Source: Sphingobium sp. WTD-1
GTDB taxonomy: Bacteria > Pseudomonadota > Alphaproteobacteria > Sphingomonadales > Sphingomonadaceae
Assembly (NCBI RefSeq): GCF_030128825.1
Contig: NZ_CP119127.1
Location: forward strand, 4,577,501 to 4,641,500
Reading direction: 5' to 3'
DNA: 64,000 nucleotides
Shown: positions 24,978-37,874 of the stretch, one piece after another
Layout: every line of letters begins with the position of its first letter
Numbering within the stretch: position 1 is the stretch's first letter
Position numbers and translations under genes: made by a program
The notes under the pieces: model-generated
Seen by the model: only the letters and a program-made list of their open reading frames with translations
The model's database searches: none
Told to the model about the DNA's origin: nothing

Positions 24978-27146
24978 ATGGCCCGCGCTCGTGTCCTCCT
25001 GCTCAATGCCGCCCTCGGCCCGCTCGACTATCGCATCCCCCATGGCATGACGGCCAGGCCGGGCAGCATCGTGATCGCCCCGCTGGGCCCGCGCCAGCTG
25101 GTCGGCGTGGTGTGGGACGAAGAATCCTTCCCGGATGTCGAAACGGTTGGCGACAATCGATTGCGCAACCTGCTGGAAGTGCTGGACGCGCCGCCGCTGC
25201 CCGAAACGCTGCGCCGGCTGATCGAATGGACTGCCGACTATTATCTCGCCCCGCCCGCCGCCGTACTGCGCATGGCGCTGGCGTCGATGTCCGCGCTGGA
25301 GGGCACGCGCACCGTCATCGAATATCGTGTCACCGGCCAGTTGCCCGATCGCATGACCGAACAGCGAACCCAGGCGATGGAACGGATCGGCGACCGGCAG
25401 GGGCTGGTGCGCGAACTGGCGATGATCGGCGGGGTCAGCGACACGGTGATCCGCGGTCTGGTGAAGGCCGGCGCGTTCGAACCGGTCGAGGTCAGCGTCG
25501 ACACCCCTTTCCCCGAACCCGATCCAGATCATGCCCCGCCGGCTCTGTCCGACCAGCAGATGGCCGCAGCCACCGACATGGCAGACGCGGTGCGCGCCCA
25601 CGCCTTCGCGCCCTTCCTGCTCGACGGCGTCACCGGATCGGGCAAGACCGAGGTCTATTTCGAGGCGATCGCCGCAGCCATCCGCGCCGGCAAGCAGACC
25701 TTGGTGCTGCTGCCCGAAATAGCCCTGACCGAACCCTTTCTGGAGCGGTTCGAGAAGCGCTTCGGCACGGTGCCGGTCAACTGGCATAGCGGCCTGCGCC
25801 AGAGCGAGCGACGCCGCGCCTGGCGCGCGATCGCCGCGGGCGAGGCCCGCGTCGTCGTCGGTGCCCGCTCCGCTTTGTTCTTGCCCTATCCCAATCTGGG
25901 CCTGATCGTCGTCGACGAGGCGCATGAAGCGAGCTTCAAGCAGGAGGAAGGCGTCCATTATCATGCACGCGACGTCGCCGTGATGCGGGGCCTTATCGAA
26001 CATTTCCCGGTCGTTCTGGCCTCCGCCACGCCGGCGATCGAGACACGGCACCAGGTCGACCTTGGCCGCTATCGCGAGATCAAGCTGCCGGCCCGTTTCG
26101 GCGGCGCACAGATGCCCGATATCGAGGGCATCAACCTGCTGACCGATCCGCCCGAGCGCGGCCGCTGGATCGCGCCGCCGCTGGTGGTGGCGATGGAGGA
26201 AGTGCTGGCCAAGGGCGAGCAGAGCCTGCTCTTCCTCAACCGACGCGGCTATGCCCCGCTGACGCTTTGCCGCCATTGCGGCTATCGCTTCCAATGCCCC
26301 AATTGCACCAGCTGGATGGTCGAACATCGGCTGACCAAGCGGCTGGCCTGCCACCATTGCGGCCATGTCATCCCGGCGCCGCGCTTCTGCCCCGAATGCA
26401 AGGAAGAGGACAGCCTGGTCGCCTGCGGCCCCGGCGTCGAGCGCATCGCCGACGAGGTGAAGGCGCTGTGGCCACAGGCGCGGGTCGCCATCGCCACGTC
26501 AGACACGCTGCACTCGCCCGCCCGCGCCGCCGATTTCGTGAAGTCGGTCGAGGCCGGCGACATCGACATCATCGTCGGCACCCAGCTCATCACCAAGGGC
26601 TATCATTTCCCAAACCTGACCCTGGTCGGCGTGATCGACGCGGACCTTGGGCTGGAGGGCGGTGATTTGCGCGCGTCCGAACGCACCTTCCAGCAGATCA
26701 TGCAGGTCGCCGGCCGCGCCGGGCGCGGCGAAAAGCCGGGCCATGTCTTCATCCAGACCCGCATGCCCGATGCCGAAGTGATCCAGGCGCTGATCGCCGG
26801 CGACAGCGAGCGCTTCTATCTGATCGAGACCGAAAATCGCCGCCGCGCCAATGCCCCGCCCTTCGGCCGTTTCGCCGCGATCATCATCTCCAGCGAGGAT
26901 AGCGACGAAGCCGCCCAGACCGCGCGGCTGATCGGCAAGTCGGCGCCGCAAGTGGAGGGCATGCGGGTCTATGGCCCCGCCCCTGCGCCGCTTTCCGTGC
27001 TGCGCGGCCGCCATCGCCACCGGCTGCTGATCCATGCCACGCGCCAGATCGACATCCAGTCGGTGATCCGCGAATGGCTGGGCAATCTGGTGTGGAAATC
27101 GACCACCCGCGTCGCGGTGGACGTCGATCCCTACAGCTTCATGTAA
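24978..27146 (+). CDS. priA: Primosomal helicase PriA
   Basis: A 722-residue superfamily-2 helicase that restarts stalled replication forks. The N-terminal 3-prime-end-binding region covers about 1-110. Walker A GVTGSGKT is at 217-224 and DEAH at 313-316, followed by the aromatic-rich loop EGVHYHARD. Eight cysteines at 431, 434, 440, 443, 458, 461, 471 and 474 bind two zinc ions inside the second helicase lobe. All key residues are present. The stop codon overlaps the next start (TAATG). Confidence 0.96.
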   Translation: MARARVLLLNAALGPLDYRIPHGMTARPGSIVIAPLGPRQLVGVVWDEESFPDVETVGDNRLRNLLEVLDAPPLPETLRRLIEWTADYYLAPPAAVLRMALASMSALEGTRTVIEYRVTGQLPDRMTEQRTQAMERIGDRQGLVRELAMIGGVSDTVIRGLVKAGAFEPVEVSVDTPFPEPDPDHAPPALSDQQMAAATDMADAVRAHAFAPFLLDGVTGSGKTEVYFEAIAAAIRAGKQTLVLLPEIALTEPFLERFEKRFGTVPVNWHSGLRQSERRRAWRAIAAGEARVVVGARSALFLPYPNLGLIVVDEAHEASFKQEEGVHYHARDVAVMRGLIEHFPVVLASATPAIETRHQVDLGRYREIKLPARFGGAQMPDIEGINLLTDPPERGRWIAPPLVVAMEEVLAKGEQSLLFLNRRGYAPLTLCRHCGYRFQCPNCTSWMVEHRLTKRLACHHCGHVIPAPRFCPECKEEDSLVACGPGVERIADEVKALWPQARVAIATSDTLHSPARAADFVKSVEAGDIDIIVGTQLITKGYHFPNLTLVGVIDADLGLEGGDLRASERTFQQIMQVAGRAGRGEKPGHVFIQTRMPDAEVIQALIAGDSERFYLIETENRRRANAPPFGRFAAIIISSEDSDEAAQTARLIGKSAPQVEGMRVYGPAPAPLSVLRGRHRHRLLIHATRQIDIQSVIREWLGNLVWKSTTRVAVDVDPYSFM

Positions 27147-27322
27147 TGGTCGCGCCGATCGAGAGCCCCTGCCGCAATCTCTGTTCGCTCGATGCGGAAC
27201 GGAGAGGCTGCACCGGCTGCGGCCGCACCCTCGGCGAAATCGTCCACTGGCGCAGCATGACCGACGCCCAGCGCGCCGCCGTCATGGCGCGGGTGCAGGA
27301 TTTCGAGCCAATCCGTCGTTAA
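27146..27322 (+). CDS. DUF1289 small Cys-rich protein
   Basis: A 58-residue protein whose ATG overlaps the priA stop (TAATG at 27144-27148). The motif SPCRNLCSLDAERRGCTGC followed by RTLGEIVHWRSMTDAQRAAV is the DUF1289 signature, with four cysteines likely to bind a metal. The function is unknown. Translational coupling with priA is implied by the overlap. A longer in-frame start inside priA is not needed. Confidence 0.88.
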   Translation: MVAPIESPCRNLCSLDAERRGCTGCGRTLGEIVHWRSMTDAQRAAVMARVQDFEPIRR

Positions 27323-27828
27323 AGCGGCATGGCGTCACGCGGCGCAACGATGATCACCACGCGGCGGTTTTCCTGACGGCCGACCTCGCTATCGTTGCTT
27401 GCCACCGGCACCCGCAGGCCCATGCCCACCGGATGCAGCGCCGCCGGCGCCATGCCCCCCGCCGCCAGCGCGTCGGCAACGGCCTGCGCCCGCTTCTGCG
27501 ACAATTGCTCATTATAGGCGGCCGTGCCGGTATTGTCGGTATGCCCCTCCACCTTGGCGCCGCGCACTTCGACGGCGACCAGCGCGCTCGCGATTCGGCT
27601 GATCACGTCGCGCTGCGCCGGGATCAGCACGCTCTGGTCGGTAGCGAACAGCAGCCGGTCGGCCATGCCGAATTCCCAGTTGCTGCCGACCGGCTGGAAA
27701 CCATTGGCGCGCAACACCGTCTTCTGTGCTTCGGTGAAACCATCACTCGGCTGCACTGTCTGACAGGCCGCCAGCAGCGTCAGCGCCAGGAGGGAAAGAA
27801 GCTTTCGCATATTGTTCCTCATCATCAA
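27319..27828 (-). CDS. yfiB: OmpA-family lipoprotein, YfiB-like
   Basis: A 169-residue lipoprotein with lipobox LLAAC (Cys22) and a C-terminal peptidoglycan-binding OmpA domain: LLFATDQSVLIPAQRDVISR, VEGHTDNTGTAAYNEQLSQK and RRVVIIVAP. It overlaps the upstream cyclase gene by 4 bases and is the last gene of a three-gene run. In Pseudomonas, YfiB sequesters YfiR at the outer membrane and so releases the cyclase YfiN. The same order, R-N-B, is seen here. The name depends on this context. Confidence 0.75.
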   Translation of the reverse strand: MMMRNNMRKLLSLLALTLLAACQTVQPSDGFTEAQKTVLRANGFQPVGSNWEFGMADRLLFATDQSVLIPAQRDVISRIASALVAVEVRGAKVEGHTDNTGTAAYNEQLSQKRAQAVADALAAGGMAPAALHPVGMGLRVPVASNDSEVGRQENRRVVIIVAPRDAMPL

Positions 27829-29060
27829 TTCCTGCCGCCGCTCCGCGCCTTGGCCGCATACATGGCCGCGTCAGCGTGGCGCAGCAGTGCGCGCGGATCG
27901 GCGCTGTCCTGCGGATAGAGGGCGCTGCCGATGCTCAGCGACGATCGGATGCTGGCGCCGTTCGGCAGCATGATCGGCTGGGTCATGCCAGCCCCGATCT
28001 GCGCCGACATCTGATCGGCCTCGGCTTGGGTTGCTCCTGCCGCCAGGATCAACGCAAACTCGTCACCGCCCAAACGGAAGGCCATGTCGCCCGATCGCAA
28101 GGCCATGCGCAACCGCGCGGCGATGACGATCAGCATGACGTCGCCGGCATCATGGCCATGGCTGTCATTGACCTGCTTGAAGCGGTTCACATCGACATAG
28201 ATGACCGCGAAGGATGTGTCATCTTCATCGGCCCGCGCCATGGTTGCCGCCAATTCCCGCTCGAACATCGCACGATTGCCAAGGCCGGTCAGCGGATCGC
28301 GCGTCGCCTGGCGCTCCAGGATACGGTTCTCGTTCAAAATGCCGGTGTGCCATTCGTCCAGCTCGTCCAGCTCGTCCAGCAGGGCGTTGAAATCGCGTGC
28401 GAACTGATCGATTTCATGGATGCCGGCCACGGGCACGCGACGATCGAACTGGCGGTCGGTGCGGACCGCATGGGCGACTTGTGCGATATGGGCCAGTGGC
28501 CCCGTCACGTCGCGCTGCAAGCGCCGGGCCAGCAACTGGGTCGCAACGATCGTCAACCCCAGGCAGGCCAGCGCAGTGGCAATTCCCGACAGGATATAGC
28601 GCCCCAGGCCACCGGCATCGCCGAATACCTGCACTTCGGCCACGACGACCGGCCCATGATGGACCGGCACTCGCACAGGGCTGGGCCAGAACAGAGCATC
28701 CACAGTCCGCGAGAGTCCCCCGGCCATTCCGCGATCGGGCCGGTTCCAGGCCGCGATCAGCCGTCCATCGCGATCATGGAGTTCGACCGATCGCACGCTT
28801 TCGGAGGCAGCGACCGTGGCGATCCCCCGCCGCGCCGCGTCGATATCATCGAACACCAGGGCCGGCTCGACCGTATAGGCGACGGTCTGCGCGATCAGGG
28901 TCAGGTTGCGGGCGGCATAGCCGCGAATGACCGTGACGCCTGTCACCATCAGGGTCAGACCCGCCATCAGCACGGCAAACAGGATCAGGCGCAGATGCGC
29001 CCGCGCCAGCAACTGGCGCAAGGTCGGTATCCCGGTCGGGCTTGGTTCGGCCATGGTCAA
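27825..29060 (-). CDS. yfiN: Diguanylate cyclase, YfiN/TpbB-like
   Basis: A 411-residue protein: a membrane segment at about 20-40, a periplasmic sensor region (CHASE8-like, about 45-150), a second segment near 155-180, a HAMP-like linker, then GGDEF. Key motifs are RDPLTGLGNRAMFERELA and FRLGGDEFALILA. RSGD lies five residues before GGDEF, so the product-inhibition site is intact. It should make cyclic di-GMP in response to envelope state. It overlaps yfiR-like and yfiB-like genes by 4 bases on each side, a tight operon. Confidence 0.85.
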   Translation of the reverse strand: MTMAEPSPTGIPTLRQLLARAHLRLILFAVLMAGLTLMVTGVTVIRGYAARNLTLIAQTVAYTVEPALVFDDIDAARRGIATVAASESVRSVELHDRDGRLIAAWNRPDRGMAGGLSRTVDALFWPSPVRVPVHHGPVVVAEVQVFGDAGGLGRYILSGIATALACLGLTIVATQLLARRLQRDVTGPLAHIAQVAHAVRTDRQFDRRVPVAGIHEIDQFARDFNALLDELDELDEWHTGILNENRILERQATRDPLTGLGNRAMFERELAATMARADEDDTSFAVIYVDVNRFKQVNDSHGHDAGDVMLIVIAARLRMALRSGDMAFRLGGDEFALILAAGATQAEADQMSAQIGAGMTQPIMLPNGASIRSSLSIGSALYPQDSADPRALLRHADAAMYAAKARSGGRN

Positions 29061-29602
29061 TAGCCCCCCTTCGCCACGCGCAGCACGCGCGGATCGACCC
29101 GCACCGCAGACCGCGACACTGCATCGATGTTGAGCTGGAAGGACAGGGTCTGCGGCGCGAACAACAGGCAGAACATAGCCCCGCCCGCGCAGTCGCGATC
29201 ATTCTCCGCGATCGTCACCACCGCATTGCCGCGCACGGCGGCAATCAACCGCTGGCGCACCAGCGCATCCAGGCTTCCAAGGTAAAGCGCATCACAGCGC
29301 GCGGCCGGCGCGGCCTCGTCGGCGGCCAGCGCCACCGTGGCGATCCGTGCCCCGTTCGTCAGGCTGATTTCGCCCAGTTGATCACCATGAGCGACAGCCC
29401 CTGCCATGCACATGCGCACGACCGGCCGATCGGTCGGCCAGCGGGTAAATTCCAGGATCGACCCGACCATGCGCGCGACGCCAGCGGCCATCCGGTCCGG
29501 ACCGGGGCCGATCGGCATCGCCACCGGCCGTGCCAGCGGCAATGCCACTGTCATGGTCGGCGTCATCAGCAACAGCCAGAACAACAGACTACGCAAGCCC
29601 AA
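29057..29602 (-). CDS. yfiR: Periplasmic YfiR-family protein
   Basis: A 181-residue protein with a signal peptide (SLLFWLLLMTPTMTVALPLA). GSILEFTRWPTDRPVVRMCM and the four mature cysteines, two of them in the NDRDCAGGAMFCLLF segment near the end, fit DUF4154/YfiR, whose Pseudomonas member binds YfiN in the periplasm and keeps it off. It is the first gene of the three-gene run and overlaps the cyclase start by 4 bases. The family pattern FxLNIDAVSRSAVRVDPRVL at the end supports the call. Confidence 0.82.
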   Translation of the reverse strand: MGLRSLLFWLLLMTPTMTVALPLARPVAMPIGPGPDRMAAGVARMVGSILEFTRWPTDRPVVRMCMAGAVAHGDQLGEISLTNGARIATVALAADEAAPAARCDALYLGSLDALVRQRLIAAVRGNAVVTIAENDRDCAGGAMFCLLFAPQTLSFQLNIDAVSRSAVRVDPRVLRVAKGGY

Positions 29603-29688
29603 CCGCCCCCATCGAAGAAGGCGCGAGCCTATAGTTAATCAAAAGTTAAATTACGAGAATATTGTGACGCAAGCGGATCGAGAAAGGA

Positions 29689-30777
29689 TCATTCACCTGT
29701 CGCCTTCGCTGTCATCTTCACGCGTCGTTCCCGGTCCAGCAGACTGCGCTTGCGATCGACTCCATAGGCATAGCCGCCCAGGCTTCCATCGCTGCGCAAC
29801 ACACGGTGGCACGGCACCAATATTGCCAGGCCATTGTCGCCACAGGCCGTCCCGGCCGCCCGCATCGCCCCCGGCCGGCCGATCGCAGCGGCGATCTCAC
29901 CATAGCTGCGGGTCTCGCCAGCCGGGATCGCCCGCAAGGCGGCCCAGACCGCTTGCTGGAAGGCCGTTCCGCCGACATCGGTCGGCAGGTCAGCGCCCGC
30001 CCCCGGATTGTCCACCAGTGCAGCCACGGCACTCGCCCAGCGATCCAGCGCGGCGTCCGAGGGCAACAGAGTCGCGTTGGGGTATCGGCGGCGCAGGTCT
30101 GCCTCCCCTTCGTCAAAGGCGATGCGGCACAGGCCGCGCTCGGTCGCCGCGACCAGCAGCGCGCCCAGGCTCGTCTCGATCACGGCATGGCGGATATCGA
30201 CGCCGCGCCCGCCCTCGCGCCAGGCGCTGGGCGTCATGCCCAGATGCCGTTCCGCATCGGCATAGGCCCGGCTCGGCGCGTTATAGCCGGCCTCATAGAT
30301 CGCATCGGTCACGCTGCCGGGCGTCGCCAGCGCCGCCTTCAGCCGCTCGGTGCGCAGATCGCGGGCATAGGCGGCCGGGGTCAGGCCGGTGATCCGCTTG
30401 AACAAGCGATGGAAATGATGCGGCGCATAGCCGACATGCTCGGCCATCTCCTCCAGTCGAGGCGGCATTTCGGCGGCGCGGATCAGGCGGATCGCCGCCT
30501 CCACTGCCTGCTGGTCGCGCCCCACCTCATCCGGCCGGCAGCGCAGGCAGGCGCGGAAGCCCGCCGCACGGGCCGCCGCCCCGTCGGGCAGGAAGATCAT
30601 ATTCTCCCGCTTCGGGTGCCGGGCCGGGCAGCTCGGCTTGCAATAGATGCCGGTGGTCAGCACCGCCCCGACGAAGCAGCCATCCTGCCGGCGATCGCGC
30701 GCCAGAAAGGCGGTCCAGCAGTCTGCGGCATCGGGCATGGCGGCCGGGACAGGTTCGGGGCGTGTCATCTGGTTCAT
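29689..30777 (-). CDS. ada: Ada: DNA alkylation response regulator and methyltransferase
   Basis: A 362-residue three-part protein. The N-terminal zinc domain has Cys46, Cys50, Cys77 and Cys80 (GIYCKPSCPAR, CLRCRP) and accepts methyl groups from phosphotriesters. An AraC-type HTH follows (about 90-185). The C-terminal domain carries the active-site Cys323 in ILVPCHRVLRSDGSLGGYAY and removes methyl groups from O6-methylguanine. In the classic system, methylated Ada activates its own gene. It stands alone here. Confidence 0.95.
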   Translation of the reverse strand: MNQMTRPEPVPAAMPDAADCWTAFLARDRRQDGCFVGAVLTTGIYCKPSCPARHPKRENMIFLPDGAAARAAGFRACLRCRPDEVGRDQQAVEAAIRLIRAAEMPPRLEEMAEHVGYAPHHFHRLFKRITGLTPAAYARDLRTERLKAALATPGSVTDAIYEAGYNAPSRAYADAERHLGMTPSAWREGGRGVDIRHAVIETSLGALLVAATERGLCRIAFDEGEADLRRRYPNATLLPSDAALDRWASAVAALVDNPGAGADLPTDVGGTAFQQAVWAALRAIPAGETRSYGEIAAAIGRPGAMRAAGTACGDNGLAILVPCHRVLRSDGSLGGYAYGVDRKRSLLDRERRVKMTAKATGE

Positions 30778-30887
30778 GAATATGGGGTAATCGAAACGGC
30801 TTGGCGAGGCTTCCCGTCGCTTGCGGTCAAAAGCACACGGCCCGTCGCATCCGCTTTTTCCCGATTGCCTAAAGCGGGCCTTCGCAT

Positions 30888-32462
30888 ATGTATGCGCCTC
30901 CTATGGTCGCCCTTTTCCGTCGCCTTCGCCCGATCGCCGCGCTTGTCGCGTCCCTCGTCCTGCTCAGCCCCGCACGGGCCGAACAGCAGGATATCACCGC
31001 CGCCGCGCGCAGCGTGGTGCGCGTCGCCCTGGTCGCGACCAATGGCGCGGACGCCTATTTCGTGGGCCATGGCAGCGGCATCGCGATCGCCCCGGACAAG
31101 GTGCTGACCAACGCCCATGTCGTCGAACTGGCGCGCGAGGAGAAGGATCTCGTCATCGGCGTGATCCCGTCGGAGGGCAAGAAAAGCTATGGCGGGCGGA
31201 TCATCGCCTATTCGCCGGGCAACGACCTGGCCCTGATCCAGCTGGAGGAAGGCAGCCTGCCGGTCGCCACCTTCTATGCCGGGGCGGTCGATGACGGCCA
31301 GCATGTCACCGCCATCGGCTATCCCGGCACCGTCGATCGCGCCCAGGGCCTCAGCCTCAAGCAGCTGGTCGAACCGCTCGGCACGGTGAAGACCAGCGGC
31401 AGCATCTCGTCCGGCCGCTCCAGCCAGAGCTTCGACACCATCCTGCACACCGCTCCACTTGCCGCCGGCAACAGCGGCGGCCCGCTGGTCGACGATTGCG
31501 GCCGGGTGCTGGGCGTCAACAGCTTCGGCTCGATCTCGGACGGCAATGATGCCGAATTCGGCTTTGCCGTATCCTGGCGCGAAGTCGCCTCCTTCCTGCG
31601 CCAGGCCGGCGTGTCCTCGCTCCACACCGTCGTCGCCTGCCGCACCATGGCCGAAGCCGACGCGGCCGAAGCCTCGATCACCCAGCGCGAATCGCAGCTG
31701 ACCGAACAGAATGACCGCGCCGCCGCCGACAAGCGCGAGCAGGCGCTGCAGCAGGCCCGCGACACCGCCGAGCGCGACGTCATTTCCGGCCGCGAAAATG
31801 CGATGGCGGGCGCCGCCGTGCTGCTGGCCCTCGCCGTGTTGGGCCTGGGTGCCGGCGGCCTCTTCTACAGCCAGGGCCGCGAAAAGCGTGCCACCTGGTT
31901 CATCGCCGGTGGCGGCATCCTGCTGATGGGCGCGCTTGGCCTGTTCGTCTTCAAGCCCAGCTTTGCCAGCATCGACGAGCGGGTGAAGCTGCCCGAGGAC
32001 CAGAGCGTGGTCAGCAACAAGGCCTTTGCCTGGGCCGGCGACAATATCTGCCGGATCGACCTCAACCGCAGCCGACTGACCGTGTCGCAGCCCAATGATG
32101 TCGGCCTGAACTGGGCCGAGGGCGGCTGCGTCAACGGCGACACCCAATATCAGGCGACCGGCACGACCTGGCAGCGCGCCCATGTGCCCGACGAGGGCAA
32201 TTATGTCAGCCGCAGCGAATTCGACCCGGCCACCGGCCTGTTGCGGGTGCAGCGCTGGCTGCCCGACGGCGACACGATGGACAAGGCCCGCGCCCTGCTG
32301 AAGGATGGCGCGATCAAGGGATGCAGCAGCGATTCCACGATGTTGACCCGGATCGCGACGCTCCAGTCAGACCTCGCCGCGCTGCTGCCGCCCCAGCCGA
32401 ACGAGCGGCTGGTCTATCATTGCCAAAAAGGACGGCTTGCCCCCGCAGACCCCGCCCCCTAG
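30888..32462 (+). CDS. Trypsin-like (S1C) membrane protease with unusual C-terminal domain
   Basis: A 524-residue protein with a signal segment (about 14-31) and a chymotrypsin-fold domain with triad His77 (TNAHVV), Asp113 (GNDLALI) and Ser196 (AAGNSGGPLVD). No PDZ domain follows. Instead there is a coiled-coil stretch (about 255-305), two hydrophobic segments (about 308-330 and 337-352) and a C-terminal domain of about 160 residues with Cys residues in DNICRIDLNRSR, EGGCVNG and IKGCSSD. The start could also be the Met at 30903. The role is probably envelope quality control. Confidence 0.85.
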   Translation: MYAPPMVALFRRLRPIAALVASLVLLSPARAEQQDITAAARSVVRVALVATNGADAYFVGHGSGIAIAPDKVLTNAHVVELAREEKDLVIGVIPSEGKKSYGGRIIAYSPGNDLALIQLEEGSLPVATFYAGAVDDGQHVTAIGYPGTVDRAQGLSLKQLVEPLGTVKTSGSISSGRSSQSFDTILHTAPLAAGNSGGPLVDDCGRVLGVNSFGSISDGNDAEFGFAVSWREVASFLRQAGVSSLHTVVACRTMAEADAAEASITQRESQLTEQNDRAAADKREQALQQARDTAERDVISGRENAMAGAAVLLALAVLGLGAGGLFYSQGREKRATWFIAGGGILLMGALGLFVFKPSFASIDERVKLPEDQSVVSNKAFAWAGDNICRIDLNRSRLTVSQPNDVGLNWAEGGCVNGDTQYQATGTTWQRAHVPDEGNYVSRSEFDPATGLLRVQRWLPDGDTMDKARALLKDGAIKGCSSDSTMLTRIATLQSDLAALLPPQPNERLVYHCQKGRLAPADPAP

Positions 32463-32643
32463 CCTGTCCGTTTTCCCGAAAAACTCAGTCAAATTGGCTT
32501 GATTTCGTCGATGCGATGGAATCGTGTCACATGACTTGCATAGTCATATTGGCACTGCTAACCGGCCCGACAACAGGGGACGGTTATTACTGCTCCCCCT
32601 CTTTTTGCATGACCGGCAAATCAAGTTGGAGGACGGTAAGCGC

Positions 32644-34730
<2,087 letters not shown>

Positions 34731-34736
34731 GACGCT

Positions 34737-35363
34737 GTGCTGACCGCCCATTCCCTTCTTGCCTGGACCGTGATGTCGATCGGTCTGGTGCTGCTGCCGG
34801 GGCCGGACACCATGTTGGTGGCCGGCCACGCGGCGCGCCGCGGCTTCAAGGCGGGAATGGCGGCGATCGGCGGCATCCAGCTCGGCGGCCTGTTCTACAT
34901 GCTGTTGTGCGGCTTCGGCTTCCTCAGCGTGCTGAATGCGGTGCCGGGGCTGTTCTTGGGCGTTAAGATCGCCGGTGCCCTCTATCTGGCCTGGATGGGC
35001 TTTGGCCTGCTGCGCGGTGCGATCAAGCCGGCGCCGGCAAGCGAAACGCCCAAGGTCCGGATCGGCGGATCGCCCTTCGCCCAGGGCCTGGTCAGCACGG
35101 TGCTGAACCCCAAGGTTGCGATCTTCTTCCTCGCCGCGCTGCCGCAGTTCGTGGGCACTGGTCCGGATGCGCCGTGGCAGGGCATGCTGCTGATCGCAAT
35201 CGTCTATGGGCTCGGTTTCCTGTGGTGCGCCCTGCTCGCGCTGCTCGCCACCAAGGCAGGCCGCAAGGTCGGTCAAAGCAGCGCGATGCGCTGGTTCGAA
35301 GGCGCCATGGGCGTCGGTTTCTTTGGTCTCGCGGGCCGTCTGGCCCTTGCTCGGAATATTTGA
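34737..35363 (+). CDS. LysE/RhtB-family exporter inside the atp operon
   Basis: A 208-residue inner-membrane protein with about six hydrophobic segments, starting at GTG 34737 (MLTAHSLLAWTVMSIGLVLL). The family signature LPGPDTMLVAGHAARRGFKA follows the first segment, and LNPKVAIFFLAALPQF is also typical. LysE/RhtB proteins export amino acids such as lysine, homoserine or threonine. The gene lies between atpA and atpG, 6 bases after one and 3 before the other, on the same strand, so it must be co-transcribed. No clear ribosome site is seen, suggesting coupling to atpA translation. Confidence 0.9.
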   Translation: MLTAHSLLAWTVMSIGLVLLPGPDTMLVAGHAARRGFKAGMAAIGGIQLGGLFYMLLCGFGFLSVLNAVPGLFLGVKIAGALYLAWMGFGLLRGAIKPAPASETPKVRIGGSPFAQGLVSTVLNPKVAIFFLAALPQFVGTGPDAPWQGMLLIAIVYGLGFLWCALLALLATKAGRKVGQSSAMRWFEGAMGVGFFGLAGRLALARNI

Positions 35364-35366
35364 ACT

Positions 35367-36251
35367 ATGGCTAGCCTCAAGGAACTGAAGCTGCGCATCG
35401 GGTCGGTGAAGTCGACCCAGAAGATCACCAAGGCGAAGCAGATGGTCGCCGCGGCCAAGCTGCGCAAGGCGCAGGCCGCTGCCGAAGCTGCCCGCCCCTA
35501 TAGCGAGCGACTGGAAGCGGTCGTCGCGAGCCTGGCGACCAAGATCGCCGGCGGCTCGGGCGAAGGCGCTTCGCCGCTGCTCGCCGGCACCGGCAAGAAC
35601 GAAGTCCATCTGCTGGTCGTCGCCAATAGCGATCGCGGCCTTGCCGGCGCGTTCAACGCCAATATCGTGAAGGCCGCGCTGGCCAAGGCCCGCGCGCTGG
35701 AGCTGGATGGCAAGAAGGTGCTGTTCTACCTGATCGGCCGCAAGGGCCGTCCGGTCATCAACCGCACCTATCCCGGTAAGATCGTCGCCAATTACGACAC
35801 CACCGGTGCCAAGGAGCCGGGCTTTGCCCAGGCCCAGGCGGTGGCGCAGGAACTCAGCCAGATGTTCCTCGACGGCAAGTTCGACGTCGCCCATCTTTTC
35901 TATTCGCGCTTCAAGTCGGCGCTCGCGCAGATCCCGACCGAACAGCAGATCATCCCGGTGAAGATCCCCGCCGACGCCGACCGCAACGCGATCGCCGCGA
36001 CGGTGGAATATGAGCCGAGCGAGGAAGCGATCCTCGACGACCTGCTGCCGCGCAACGTGACGGTGCAGCTCTTCAAGGCGCTGCTGGAAAACAACGCGTC
36101 CGAACAGGGTGCGTCGATGACCGCGATGGACAATGCGACCCGCAATGCCGGCGACCTCATCAACAAGCTGACGATCCAGTATAACCGCAGCCGCCAGGCC
36201 GCGATCACCACCGAACTCGTCGAAATCATCTCGGGCGCCGAAGCCCTCTAA
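35367..36251 (+). CDS. atpG: ATP synthase F1 gamma subunit
   Basis: A 294-residue central-stalk subunit. The N-terminal helix [31 protein letters not shown] and the C-terminal helix ending with the [20 protein letters not shown] segment form the rotating coiled coil. Length and both ends match the family. It begins 3 bases after the LysE-family gene and is followed by atpD after 24 bases. Confidence 0.96.
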   Translation: MASLKELKLRIGSVKSTQKITKAKQMVAAAKLRKAQAAAEAARPYSERLEAVVASLATKIAGGSGEGASPLLAGTGKNEVHLLVVANSDRGLAGAFNANIVKAALAKARALELDGKKVLFYLIGRKGRPVINRTYPGKIVANYDTTGAKEPGFAQAQAVAQELSQMFLDGKFDVAHLFYSRFKSALAQIPTEQQIIPVKIPADADRNAIAATVEYEPSEEAILDDLLPRNVTVQLFKALLENNASEQGASMTAMDNATRNAGDLINKLTIQYNRSRQAAITTELVEIISGAEAL

Positions 36252-37721
<1,470 letters not shown>

Positions 37722-37729
37722 GCAACAAA

Positions 37730-37866
37730 CCCTCCCCTCCCTTCCAAGGGAGGGGATTGAGGAGTGGGTAGCGAGCCAAGCGCGCTTCCTGCCTCTCGGC
37801 TAGGGCGCAGGCCATCGCATCGCGATGGCACCCACCCCCGGCCCCTCCCTGGAAGGGAGGGGGGAG
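37730..37866. repeat. Palindromic intergenic repeat between atpD and atpC
   Basis: Two arms of about 35-40 bases face each other: the left begins cccctcccttccaagggagg and is followed by a ggagtgggt word; the right, read in reverse complement, begins cccctcccttccagggaggg and is followed by gggggtgggt. Each arm is also partly self-complementary. The layout is that of the small MITE/REP-like repeats common between genes in sphingomonads. The right arm ends in a G-rich stretch 8 bases before the atpC ATG and may act as its ribosome site. Confidence 0.7.
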
Positions 37867-37874
37867 ATTTTAGA

